DNA of 28,582 nucleotides from positions 1 to 28,582 of the forward strand of contig CAVFTC010000020.1 in the NCBI GenBank assembly GCA_963625295.1. Direction: 5' to 3'. A model generated the notes under the pieces. That model saw only the letters and a program-made list of their open reading frames with translations. It was not told the origin of the DNA and did no database searches. The stretch comes from CAG-488 sp963625295. Its GTDB lineage: Bacteria; Bacillota; Clostridia; Oscillospirales; Acutalibacteraceae. The translations under genes were made by a program, and so were the position numbers. Within the stretch, counting starts at the first letter, position 1, and the number at the start of each line of letters is the position of its first letter. Shown in pieces: positions 14,931 to 23,062 of this stretch.

Positions 14931-16301
14931 ATGAGTGATTTGTCAACAATCGCCGCCATATCCACACCGTTGGGTACCGGCGGCGTTGGAATTATCAGAA
15001 TATCGGGAAAAAATGCGACTGAAATTGCCGACAGAGTTTTTGTTGCCGTCAACGGTAAAAAGCTCAGCACCTCAAAGGGTTATCGTGCTTATTTCGGTAA
15101 AATTTTTGACGGCGAAAATACCGTTGACGAGGCTGTTTGCCTTGTTTTTCGTGCTCCTCACAGCTACACGGGCGAGGACACGGTCGAAATTAACTGCCAC
15201 GGAGGCGTTGTTCTGATAAAGAAAATACTTCGCCTTGTTTTGGAAAACGGTGCACAGGCTGCCGCCCCCGGCGAATTCACAAAAAGAGCCTTTTTAAACG
15301 GCAAGCTTGACCTTTCTGAAGCCGAGAGCGTTATGACGCTTATTTCCGCTCAGGGTGAGCAGGGCGCAAATGCCGCATTCAACCAGCTTGAGGGTGCTCT
15401 CAGCCGAAAAATCGAAAAAATCAACGCAACTCTGCTCTCTCTTGCGGCGCATATTGCCGCATGGGTCGATTATCCCGACGATGAAATCGAGGAATTGGGT
15501 CAAAACGAGCTTTCCAATACAATTAATAGTGCTATTTTAGAATTATCAAGCTTATTAAAAAGCTTCGACAGCGGAATGGCGGTAACAAACGGAGTGGAAG
15601 CCGCAATCGTCGGGAAGCCGAATGTCGGCAAATCAACTCTGATGAACCTTTTGACCGGCTACGATCGCTCCATTGTCACCGAGATTGAGGGCACAACGAG
15701 AGATGTTGTTGAAGAAACGGTGAATCTCAACGGCTGTATTCTCAGAATTTCGGACACTGCGGGAATGCGTGAAACGGGCGACATCGTTGAAAAGCTCGGC
15801 GTTGAACGCAGCAGGAAAAAGCTTGAGCGTGCGGCGATCGTTTTTGCGGTATTTGACCTTTCAAAGCCGCTCTCCGACGAGGATAGAGAGCTTATTGACG
15901 AATGCAGGGGCAAAAATGTTATACCTATTATAAATAAAACCGATCTTGACCCCGGTCTTGACACCGATTATATAAAAAATTCACTCGGTTCTCCCCTTTT
16001 GATTTCTGCTAAAAACGGCGACGGCTACAACGAGCTTTGCGACCGTGTTGCCGAAATGATGGGAACGAAAAATTTTGATTCCTCCTCGGCAATGCTTGTC
16101 AATGAACGCCAACGCATTTGCTGTCAAAAAGCAGTTGATGCGCTTAACGATGCTCTTGAAGCTTTAAATATCGAGCTTACTCCCGATGCGATCGGCGTTT
16201 GTGTTGACGACGCAATAGCCGCACTGCTTGAATTAACCGGTCAAAAGGCAAGCGAAGCGGTTGTTGATGAGGTTTTCAGGCAATTCTGCGTAGGAAAATA
16301 A
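14931..16301 (+). CDS. mnmE: tRNA modification GTPase MnmE
   Basis: With MnmG it adds the (carboxymethyl)aminomethyl group to uridine 34 of certain tRNAs. The 456-residue protein has the folate-binding N-domain (TPLGTGGVGIIRISG), a helical domain, and an inserted G domain with GKPNVGKST (P-loop), DTAGMRETGDIVEKLGVERS (G3 and switch II), and NKTD (G4). It ends in FCVGK, which holds the conserved catalytic Cys. The gene overlaps nothing and sits 9 bp after the MinD-like gene; mnmG follows after 16 bp. Confidence 0.97.
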   Translation: MSDLSTIAAISTPLGTGGVGIIRISGKNATEIADRVFVAVNGKKLSTSKGYRAYFGKIFDGENTVDEAVCLVFRAPHSYTGEDTVEINCHGGVVLIKKILRLVLENGAQAAAPGEFTKRAFLNGKLDLSEAESVMTLISAQGEQGANAAFNQLEGALSRKIEKINATLLSLAAHIAAWVDYPDDEIEELGQNELSNTINSAILELSSLLKSFDSGMAVTNGVEAAIVGKPNVGKSTLMNLLTGYDRSIVTEIEGTTRDVVEETVNLNGCILRISDTAGMRETGDIVEKLGVERSRKKLERAAIVFAVFDLSKPLSDEDRELIDECRGKNVIPIINKTDLDPGLDTDYIKNSLGSPLLISAKNGDGYNELCDRVAEMMGTKNFDSSSAMLVNERQRICCQKAVDALNDALEALNIELTPDAIGVCVDDAIAALLELTGQKASEAVVDEVFRQFCVGK

Positions 16302-16317
16302 AGAAAAGAGATATTTT

Positions 16318-18198
16318 ATGGAATATTTTGCAAAGGATTATCAGGTCATAGTCATTGGCGCAGGTCATGCAGGTATCGAAGCCGGTCTTGCCGCCGCACG
16401 CCTCGGCTGTGAAACCTGCGTTTTTACAATAAATCTTGACTGGGTCGGAAATATGGCTTGCAATCCGTCGATCGGAGGAACTTCAAAGGGACATCTTGTC
16501 CGTGAGATTGACGCTCTCGGCGGTGAAATGGGCAAAGCTGCGGACGCAAACACCCTGCAAAGCAGAATTCTAAATCTTGGTAAAGGCCCTGCCGTTCACA
16601 GTCTGCGTGCGCAAATTGACCGTAGGCTTTACTCCGACTACATGAAGCACGCTCTTGAAATGCAGGACGGTCTTGACCTTCGGCAGGCTGAAATTGTCGA
16701 TATCCAAAGGCTTGACAGCGGCAAATGGCAGCTCAAGACCCATCTTGAAGCCGTTTACACTGCCGATTGTGTTATTTTAGCAACGGGAACATTTCTTGGC
16801 GGCAAGGTTTATGTCGGCGATGTTTCCTATGAGAGCGGTCCTGACGGAATGTTTCCGGCAAAAAAACTCGGAGAAGCTCTCAAACGCATCGGAATTCCGA
16901 CCAGACGCTTCAAAACAGGCACTCCGTCACGGGTTAACAAGAAAACGGTCAACTGTGAGGAGCTTGAAATTCAGAACGGCGACGAAAGAATTGTTCCGTT
17001 CTCGTTCGATAACAGGAGAAATATTCAGAACAAGCTTCCATGCTATGTCACATACACAAACCTTGAAACCAAGGATGTAATTTTGAAAAATCTGCACCGC
17101 TCACCTCTTTACAGCGGCAAAATTGACGGCAAAGGTCCTCGTTACTGCCCGAGCATTGAGGACAAAATCGTTCGCTTCGCCGAAAAGGAACGGCATCAGA
17201 TTTTTATTGAGCCTTGCGGAGAGCATACAGAGGAAATGTATCTTCAAGGACTTTCCTCCTCTCTCCCTGAGGATGTTCAGCTCAAATTTATCAGAACTAT
17301 TCCCGGACTTGAGCACGCCGAGCTTATGCGAACGGCTTATGCGATCGAATATGACTGCGTTGACCCCCTTGCCCTCAAGGCAAGCCTTGAATTTCTTGAC
17401 TATGACGGACTTTTCGGCGCAGGTCAGTTTAACGGCTCGTCCGGCTATGAGGAGGCCGCCGCTCAGGGTCTTGTTGCCGGAATCAATGCAGCAAGAAAAA
17501 TTAAAAAGCAAAAACCGCTTATTTTGGAGCGTTCAGGCTCATATATCGGCACGCTGATTGACGACCTTGTAACAAAAGGCTGCTCCGACCCCTACAGAAT
17601 GATGACCTCGCGCTCCGAGTACCGCCTTTTGCTTCGTCAGGACAACGCTGACCGCCGCTTGACCCCCATCGGTCATGAAATCGGACTTATCAGCGATGAA
17701 CGCTATGCGCAATTCCTTGAAAAGCTTGCGCTTATAGAAAAGGAAAAGGAACGCACAAAAAAGACGGTTTTCCCTCCGTCGGAGGCGTTGAACGAAATCC
17801 TTGTTTCACGTGAAACATCGAAGGCGGTGACGGGTGTTCGTCTTTGCGACCTTCTCAAAAGACCGCAGATCGGCTACGATTGTCTAACCTCGATAGATGT
17901 TGACCGTCCCGACCTGCCTTACGAAATTTTTGAACAGGTTGAAATTGACACGAAATACGAGGGATATATCAAGCGTCAGCAGGCTCAGGTTGATGAAATG
18001 CACCGTCTGGAGGTTCAAAAGCTTTCCGACGACATAGATTACAACTCGATTCTCGGACTCAGGCTTGAGGCAAGAGAAAAGCTGACAAAAATCAGGCCGT
18101 ACAGCATCGGTCAGGCTTCAAGAATATCCGGAGTCAGCCCCTCGGATATATCGGTTTTACTCATCTATCTTGAAAAGGAGCGCAGAAATGATAAATAA
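16318..18198 (+). CDS. mnmG: tRNA uridine 34 modification enzyme MnmG (FAD-dependent)
   Basis: This FAD- and NADH-using partner of MnmE has 626 residues. Motifs include the Rossmann loop GAGHAGIEAGLAAARLG near the N-terminus, CNPSIGGTSKGHLVREID, GLFGAGQFNGSSGYEEAAAQ, and MTSRSEYRLLLRQDNADRRL. The C-terminal helical region mediates MnmE binding in known proteins. A perfect parS site is embedded in codons 495-500 (LVSRET). The stop overlaps the rsmG start by 11 bp. Confidence 0.97.
   Translation: MEYFAKDYQVIVIGAGHAGIEAGLAAARLGCETCVFTINLDWVGNMACNPSIGGTSKGHLVREIDALGGEMGKAADANTLQSRILNLGKGPAVHSLRAQIDRRLYSDYMKHALEMQDGLDLRQAEIVDIQRLDSGKWQLKTHLEAVYTADCVILATGTFLGGKVYVGDVSYESGPDGMFPAKKLGEALKRIGIPTRRFKTGTPSRVNKKTVNCEELEIQNGDERIVPFSFDNRRNIQNKLPCYVTYTNLETKDVILKNLHRSPLYSGKIDGKGPRYCPSIEDKIVRFAEKERHQIFIEPCGEHTEEMYLQGLSSSLPEDVQLKFIRTIPGLEHAELMRTAYAIEYDCVDPLALKASLEFLDYDGLFGAGQFNGSSGYEEAAAQGLVAGINAARKIKKQKPLILERSGSYIGTLIDDLVTKGCSDPYRMMTSRSEYRLLLRQDNADRRLTPIGHEIGLISDERYAQFLEKLALIEKEKERTKKTVFPPSEALNEILVSRETSKAVTGVRLCDLLKRPQIGYDCLTSIDVDRPDLPYEIFEQVEIDTKYEGYIKRQQAQVDEMHRLEVQKLSDDIDYNSILGLRLEAREKLTKIRPYSIGQASRISGVSPSDISVLLIYLEKERRNDK
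17802..17817. promoter_or_regulatory. parS site inside mnmG
   Basis: TGTTTCACGTGAAACA is a perfect 16-bp palindrome matching the Spo0J/ParB parS consensus TGTTNCACGTGAAACA. ParB loads here and spreads along DNA. It lies about 3 kb before parB and 2 kb before the second copy. Confidence 0.93.
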
Positions 18199-18901
18199 AG
18201 CACTTTTAAAAGAAGAAGCCGCTAAAATCGGCGTTTTGCTTGACGAAACTGCGCTTGACAGGCTCGATTTGTATGCAGAAATGCTGGTCGAAACAAACAA
18301 ATCGCTTAATTTGACCGCTATAACCGAGCCTAACGAGATTTTATATAAACATTTTATTGATTCTCTCGCTCTTTTAACATGCCTTGAGTTCAAAAAGAAT
18401 TCTGAGATAATTGATGTCGGCACGGGGGCAGGCTTTCCCGGCGTCGTGCTTTTGATTGCACGCCCCGACCTTAGAATGACGCTGCTTGACGGCACTAATA
18501 AACGGCTTGTTTTTATTGAAAATGTTCTTGAATCGTTTGAACTAAGCGCAAATATAGTCCATATGCGTGCGGAACTTGCCGGTAAAGATACGAATTTTCG
18601 TGAAAGGTTCGATGTCGTAACCGCAAGAGCGGTTGCAAACCTTAACACACTCAGTGAAATTTGCCTACCGTTTGTAAAACTCGGCGGTTATTTTGCACCC
18701 ATGAAATCCGCTAAAACCGATGAAGAGGTGACGAACGCAAGCGGAGCAATAAAGCTTCTGGGTGGAGAAATTGAAGAAATTAAAGAGATGAACATTGAAA
18801 ATTGCGGTGAAAGATATGTGGTTTTAACGAAAAAAATATCGCAAACTCCGTCAAAATATCCACGAGCTTCGGCACAAATATCAAAAAAACCTCTCTCATA
18901 A
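18188..18901 (+). CDS. rsmG: 16S rRNA (guanine-527-N7) methyltransferase
   Basis: RsmG methylates G527 of 16S rRNA with S-adenosylmethionine. The 237-residue protein has a class I methyltransferase fold with the SAM loop IIDVGTGAGFPGVVLLIARPD at about residues 77-96 and the N-terminal signature LNLTAITEPNEILYKHFIDSL. The ATG at 18188 lies within the end of mnmG and follows AAAAGGAGCGC, so translation is coupled to mnmG. The last about 20 residues are Ser/Pro/Lys-rich. Confidence 0.95.
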   Translation: MINKALLKEEAAKIGVLLDETALDRLDLYAEMLVETNKSLNLTAITEPNEILYKHFIDSLALLTCLEFKKNSEIIDVGTGAGFPGVVLLIARPDLRMTLLDGTNKRLVFIENVLESFELSANIVHMRAELAGKDTNFRERFDVVTARAVANLNTLSEICLPFVKLGGYFAPMKSAKTDEEVTNASGAIKLLGGEIEEIKEMNIENCGERYVVLTKKISQTPSKYPRASAQISKKPLS

Positions 18902-18952
18902 ATGAAAATCTGCATGAAAAACTACGATTTTCGTCAATGAAAAATAATGGAC

Positions 18953-19002
18953 AACCTCCTTTTGTCGTGTTACAGTATTTTTGTGGTACGCACAAGGAGG
19001 TT
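18953..19002 (+). promoter_or_regulatory. Leader hairpin covering the noc ribosome site
   Basis: AACCTCCTT (18953-18961) is the exact reverse complement of AAGGAGGTT (18994-19002), which contains the ribosome site of noc. An extra short stem (GTG with CAC) can form inside. If this folds in the mRNA it would hide the ribosome site and limit noc translation. Confidence 0.55.
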
Positions 19003-19007
19003 TTTCT

Positions 19008-19832
19008 ATGCTCAAAAACCAAACCAAATTTAAGAAAAGCAACGAGGTAGTTCTATTGCCGGCAAGGCTTATTCAGCCCAATCCGCACCAACCGAGAAAA
19101 AGCTTCAACTGGGACGACCTTGAAGGTCTTGCCGAAAGTATTCACTACAACGGATTGCTGCAGCCGATCACGGTCAGAAAAAAGGACAATGGCAAATTTG
19201 AGCTGATTTCCGGCGAAAGGCGGTTGAGAGCCTGCAAAATGGCAGGTCTTTCGTCAATTCCATCGATAATTGTAGATGTTGACGATGAAAAATCCGCAAT
19301 GCTTGCCGTTATTGAAAACCTGCAAAGGGAAAATTTGCACTTTTTTGAGGAAGCGATGGCAATTGAGCGGCTAATAAAGGGCTTCGGCTTCAGCCAGGAG
19401 GAGGTCGCAAAAAAGCTCGGTAAATCCCAGTCAGCATTGTCCAACAAGCTGAGAATTCTGCGGCTTCCGGACGAAATCCGCTACTGCGTTATGCTATACG
19501 GTCTGACCGAGCGGCACGCACGAGCCTTGCTGCGGCTGCCGACAATTGCAATGATGGAACAGGCACTCGACACAATTGTTGAACAGGGCTTGACGGTGAA
19601 TGCGTCTGAGCAGCTTATAACCGAAATGCTAAATAAAGAGCCTGAAAAAGAGAAAAAAGGCAAGCGTGTAATGGTTTTTAAGGATGTTCGGATATTTATC
19701 AACACGCTAAATCACGCAGTCAGCACAATGAGAAAAAGCGGAATAAACGCCTCGGCAATCAAAAATGAAACCGAGCAATACATAGAATATGTCGTTAAAA
19801 TAAACAAGCCTGAAAATATAAGCTGCAAATGA
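19008..19832 (+). CDS. noc: Nucleoid occlusion protein Noc (ParB-like CTPase family)
   Basis: This 274-residue member of the ParB family sits in the place noc has in Bacillus, between rsmG and soj. Noc binds specific sites and blocks division over the nucleoid. Visible features are the N-domain with QPNPHQPRKSF, the CTP-binding motif SGERRLRACKMAG, IENLQRENLHFFEEA, and the helix-turn-helix GKSQSALSNKLRILRLP. The C-terminal region (KDVRIFINTLNHAVSTMRKS) resembles Noc rather than Spo0J. It lacks the GLGRGL segment that contacts ParA, and I see no clear amphipathic membrane helix at the N-terminus. The ATG at 19008 follows AAGGAGG at 18994-19000. A terminator-like hairpin lies directly after the stop. 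Confidence 0.85.
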   Translation: MLKNQTKFKKSNEVVLLPARLIQPNPHQPRKSFNWDDLEGLAESIHYNGLLQPITVRKKDNGKFELISGERRLRACKMAGLSSIPSIIVDVDDEKSAMLAVIENLQRENLHFFEEAMAIERLIKGFGFSQEEVAKKLGKSQSALSNKLRILRLPDEIRYCVMLYGLTERHARALLRLPTIAMMEQALDTIVEQGLTVNASEQLITEMLNKEPEKEKKGKRVMVFKDVRIFINTLNHAVSTMRKSGINASAIKNETEQYIEYVVKINKPENISCK

Positions 19833-19854
19833 GACGGGGAGACTCGTCTTTTTT
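19832..19854 (+). terminator. Terminator after noc
   Basis: AGACG (19832-19836) and CGTCT (19845-19849) can pair over an 8-base loop and are followed by TTTTT. The stem is short, so efficiency is uncertain. It runs directly into the second parS site. Confidence 0.5.
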
Positions 19855-19869
19855 GTTTCACGTGAAACA
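19854..19869. promoter_or_regulatory. parS site between noc and parA
   Basis: A second perfect TGTTTCACGTGAAACA, identical to the copy at 17802-17817. It is intergenic, 153 bp before the parA start. Confidence 0.93.
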
Positions 19870-19875
19870 ATCGGT

Positions 19876-19926
19876 GTAAAACAAATATTTTTGTAATTTT
19901 GTAAAACAAATATTTTTTTGTAATTT
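19876..19926. repeat. 25-bp tandem direct repeat next to parS
   Basis: Two head-to-tail copies of GTAAAACAAATATTTTTGTAA plus TTT(T) occupy 19876-19900 and 19901-19926; the second has two extra T. They lie between parS and the parA promoter and are almost pure A/T. Confidence 0.75.
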
Positions 19927-19930
19927 AACC

Positions 19931-19959
19931 TTTTCTTTTATATACATTTGTGATATAAT
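19931..19959 (+). promoter_or_regulatory. Promoter of parA-parB
   Basis: An extended -10 (TGATATAAT, hexamer at 19954-19959) with a weak -35 TTTTCT at 19931-19936, 17 bp away. parA starts about 63 bp downstream. Confidence 0.6.
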
Positions 19960-20022
19960 CATTCTGTTGCCGCTGATCGTGATGATTTTCGGTGTTTTAT
20001 GGTGAAACAAGGAAGTGAATAT

Positions 20023-20799
20023 ATGGCAAAAATTATAGCGGTTGTAAACCAAAAGGGCGGAGTCGGAAAAACAACATCGACCGTCAACCTTGCTGCGTCC
20101 GTCGCATACAAAGGGCAAAAGGTTCTTTTGATGGATATTGACCCTCAGGGAAACGCTTCGAGCGGCCTCGGTATCAACAAAAGAGAACTTGAAACCTCAT
20201 CTTATAATGTAATAGTCAACTCGTTGCCGATTGAAAAGGCAATGATTAAAACAAAATTCGATAATCTTTGGGTTTTGCCGTCAAACATGAACCTTGCAGG
20301 CGCAGAGCTTGAGCTTGTTGATATGCAGCGGCGTGAAAGCAAAATAAAAAATGCGATCGCACCGATAAAGTCCGATTTTGACTTTATTTTTCTTGATTGT
20401 CCGCCGTCGCTCGGTCTAATCACACTAAATGCTTTGTGTGCTGCCGACACGGTTTTAGTTCCGATTCAGTGTGAATACTATGCGCTTGAGGGTCTTTCGC
20501 AGCTCATGTCAACAATTCGTCAGGTCAAAAGGCTTTATAATCCCCACATTGATATGGAGGGCGTGCTTCTGACGATGTACGACGGACGACTTAATCTGAC
20601 TCAGCAGGTGGTAGGGGAATTGAAACGATTTTTTCCGAAAAAGGTATATGCAACAGCAATTCCGAGAAATGTCAAGCTTTCCGAAGCGCCGAGCTACGGA
20701 TTGCCGATACATTATTATGACAAAAGCTCAAAGGGCGCAATGGCATACGATGCGCTTGCAGAGGAATTTTTAAAACAAAACGGCAAGGAGGTATCCTGA
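20023..20799 (+). CDS. parA: Chromosome partitioning ATPase ParA (Soj)
   Basis: This 258-residue ParA-type ATPase binds DNA nonspecifically as an ATP dimer and is switched by ParB; in Bacillus, Soj also controls DnaA. It has the deviant Walker A KGGVGKTT (residues 11-18), MDIDPQGNASSGLG, and the Walker B region FIFLDCPPSLGLITLNAL. VKLSEAPSYGLPIHYYDKSSKG near the end is typical of Soj. The ATG at 20023 follows AAGGAAGTG. parB starts 2 bp after its stop. Confidence 0.96.
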   Translation: MAKIIAVVNQKGGVGKTTSTVNLAASVAYKGQKVLLMDIDPQGNASSGLGINKRELETSSYNVIVNSLPIEKAMIKTKFDNLWVLPSNMNLAGAELELVDMQRRESKIKNAIAPIKSDFDFIFLDCPPSLGLITLNALCAADTVLVPIQCEYYALEGLSQLMSTIRQVKRLYNPHIDMEGVLLTMYDGRLNLTQQVVGELKRFFPKKVYATAIPRNVKLSEAPSYGLPIHYYDKSSKGAMAYDALAEEFLKQNGKEVS

Positions 20800-20801
20800 A
20801 A

Positions 20802-21662
20802 ATGGCAAAAAAATTAGGCGGATTGGGCAGGGGTCTTGATTCCCTTTTTGCCGACAATTCCGTTGAAGAGATCAACCCCTCCGTAAATAAGCTCAGAATC
20901 ATGGAAATTGAGCCGAATCACGACCAGCCGAGAAAGGATTTTGACGAAAAAGCCTTGTCTGAGCTTGCCGAAAGCATTGAACAGCACGGTGTTCTTCAAC
21001 CGCTGGTCGTTCGTCCGCTTGCAAGCGGTGGCTATCAGCTTGTGGCAGGTGAAAGACGGTGGAGAGCGGCAAGAATAGCCGGTCTGACCGAGGTTCCGGT
21101 GGTCATAAGGGAGCTTACCGACGAGGAAGTTATTGAAATTGCGATGATTGAGAACCTCCAGCGTGAGGATCTGAATCCGCTTGAAGAAGCCCTCGGATAT
21201 CGTTATATGATGGACGAGCTTAAAATCACGCAGGAGCAGGCCGCCGAAAAGGTTGGAAAATCCCGTCCTGCGGTCGCAAACGCACTGCGGCTTCTCAAGC
21301 TTCCGAATGAAGCGCAGGAAATGGTAAAAAATAATCTTATATCTCCCGGTCACGCAAGGGCTTTGCTCGGATTTGACAGCGAGGATATGATGCTTCAAAC
21401 GGCAAAAATGATTGTTAAAGATGATCTTTCCGTTCGTGAGGTTGAGGCTCTTGTTAAAAAATCAAAAAAAGTACCAAAAATACCAAAACAGGAAAAAAGG
21501 GACAAATTTTTCAGCGAGGTTGAGCTTGCATTGGTTGAAAACCTCGGCAGAAAGGTTAAAATAAAAGAAGCAAAGCAGGACGCAGGCGTTCTTGAAATTG
21601 AATTTTTCGACAAGGATGACCTTGAGGGTCTTGCAATGAAGCTTGAAAATTATGGTAAATAA
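20802..21662 (+). CDS. parB: Chromosome partitioning protein ParB (Spo0J)
   Basis: This 286-residue parS-binding CTPase clamp loads condensin at the origin region. The N-terminus holds KLGGLGRGLDSLF, the segment that stimulates ParA. Then come the N-domain (DQPRKDFDEKALSELAESI), CTP-binding AGERRWRAARIAGL, IENLQREDLNPLEEA, and the helix-turn-helix GKSRPAVANALRLLKLP. The C-terminal dimer domain follows a basic linker (VKKSKKVPKIPKQEKRDK). AAGGAGG at 20786-20792 precedes the ATG. Both parS sites lie upstream within 3 kb. Confidence 0.96.
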   Translation: MAKKLGGLGRGLDSLFADNSVEEINPSVNKLRIMEIEPNHDQPRKDFDEKALSELAESIEQHGVLQPLVVRPLASGGYQLVAGERRWRAARIAGLTEVPVVIRELTDEEVIEIAMIENLQREDLNPLEEALGYRYMMDELKITQEQAAEKVGKSRPAVANALRLLKLPNEAQEMVKNNLISPGHARALLGFDSEDMMLQTAKMIVKDDLSVREVEALVKKSKKVPKIPKQEKRDKFFSEVELALVENLGRKVKIKEAKQDAGVLEIEFFDKDDLEGLAMKLENYGK

Positions 21663-21687
21663 AGGCAACACCGTACAAATTGCCTAA
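21660..21687. repeat. Dispersed palindromic repeat, short copy R4
   Basis: TAAAGGCAACACCGTACAAA followed by TTGCCTAA begins at the parB stop codon itself and ends before the serS ribosome site. Only one half unit and a short inverted end remain. Confidence 0.6.
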
Positions 21688-21707
21688 AAAATATTGGAGT
21701 GGTAGAA

Positions 21708-22976
21708 ATGTTAGATATCAAACTTATCCGTGAAAACCCCGAAATGGTTAAAGCGGCAATGAAAACAAGAAACAAGGACATGGACGCTGTTGTTGACGAG
21801 GTGCTTGCAATCGATGCAGAACGCCGAGAGCTTATGAAGGCCACCGACGCCCTCAAGCAGGAACAGAATGCGGCAAGCAAAAAAATCCCTCAGATAAAAA
21901 AAGAGGGCGGCGATATCTCCGAAATTATGGCGAGAATGAACGAGATCAAGGCGATTATCAAGGCTGACGACGCTAAAATATCCGAGCTGGACGCTAAGCA
22001 AAAGACGCTCGTTTACGAATTTCCGAATGTTCCGAACAAGAGCGTTCCCATCGGCAAGGACGACAGCGAAAATGTTGAAATCCGCCGCTGGGGCGAGCCG
22101 AGAAAGTTCGATTTTGACTACAAGGCTCATTGGGATATCGGTGCAGACCTCGGAATTCTCGACCCGGAAACCGCTGCTAAGGTAACCGGCGCACGCTTCC
22201 ATTTTTATAAGGGTCTCGGCGCAAGACTTGAGAGAGCTATAATCAGCTTTTTCCTCAACACCCACACCGAGAACGGCTACACTGAGGTTCTTCCCCCGTT
22301 CCTTGTAAACAGAGCCTCGATGACCGGCACGGGTCAGCTTCCGAAGTTTGAAGACGACGCATTCAAGACAACCGACGACCTTTTCCTCATTCCGACAGCC
22401 GAGGTTCCCGTTACAAATATGCACCGAGATGAAATTTTAGACGGCAGCAAGCTTCCTATCAAGTATTGCGCATACTCGGCGTGTTTCCGTGCAGAGGCAG
22501 GCTCGGCAGGCCGTGACACAAGAGGTCTTATCCGTCAGCACCAGTTCAACAAGGTTGAGCTTGTTAAGTTTGTTGACCCGGAAACATCTTATGATGAGCT
22601 TGAAAAGCTCACAAACGATGCGGAAAGAGTTCTTCAGCTTCTCGGTCTTCCCTACCGTGTTGTTTGCCTTTCAACAGGCGATATCGGCTTCTCATCGGCA
22701 AAGACCTATGATATTGAAGTTTGGATGCCTTCCTACAACAGGTATGTTGAAATTTCCTCATGCTCCAACTTTGAGGACTTCCAGGCTCGCCGTGCGGCTA
22801 TCAGATTCAAAAAAGATCCCAAGAGCAAGGCGCAGCTTGTTCACACGCTCAACGGCTCAGGCGTAGCAATTGGCAGAACGACAGCTGCGATACTTGAAAA
22901 TTATCAGAACGAGGACGGAACGGTTACAATTCCCGAGGTTCTCGTGCCGTATATGGGAACTGAAATTATCAAATAA
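21708..22976 (+). CDS. serS: Seryl-tRNA synthetase
   Basis: This enzyme charges tRNA-Ser. It has 422 residues. An N-terminal long antiparallel coiled coil (about residues 25-105) grips the tRNA long arm. The class II catalytic core has motif 2 FRAEAGSAGRDTRGLIRQHQ and motif 3 LNGSGVAIGRTTAAILENYQ, plus TAEVPVTN for serine binding. The ATG at 21708 follows GGAGTGG; a GTG at 21699 is inside the ribosome site. No T-box leader fits in the 45-bp gap after parB. Confidence 0.97.
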   Translation: MLDIKLIRENPEMVKAAMKTRNKDMDAVVDEVLAIDAERRELMKATDALKQEQNAASKKIPQIKKEGGDISEIMARMNEIKAIIKADDAKISELDAKQKTLVYEFPNVPNKSVPIGKDDSENVEIRRWGEPRKFDFDYKAHWDIGADLGILDPETAAKVTGARFHFYKGLGARLERAIISFFLNTHTENGYTEVLPPFLVNRASMTGTGQLPKFEDDAFKTTDDLFLIPTAEVPVTNMHRDEILDGSKLPIKYCAYSACFRAEAGSAGRDTRGLIRQHQFNKVELVKFVDPETSYDELEKLTNDAERVLQLLGLPYRVVCLSTGDIGFSSAKTYDIEVWMPSYNRYVEISSCSNFEDFQARRAAIRFKKDPKSKAQLVHTLNGSGVAIGRTTAAILENYQNEDGTVTIPEVLVPYMGTEIIK

Positions 22977-23003
22977 CTGTCGCTCATATCTATCAATTTT
23001 ACA

Positions 23004-23031
23004 TTGACAAAAAGGATAAAAATGATATAAT
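23004..23031 (+). promoter_or_regulatory. Promoter of fba
   Basis: Consensus TTGACA (23004-23009) and TATAAT (23026-23031), spaced by 16 bp and 31 bp before the ATG. This is the best match to consensus in the window and fits a highly expressed glycolytic gene. Confidence 0.85.
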
Positions 23032-23062
23032 TATCCTGTAATAAAACAAAGGAGAGTTTTTT

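Noticed and set aside
21663..21707. T-box leader for serS
   Set aside because: Only 45 bp separate parB and serS, too short for a T-box, and the space is taken by a repeat copy.
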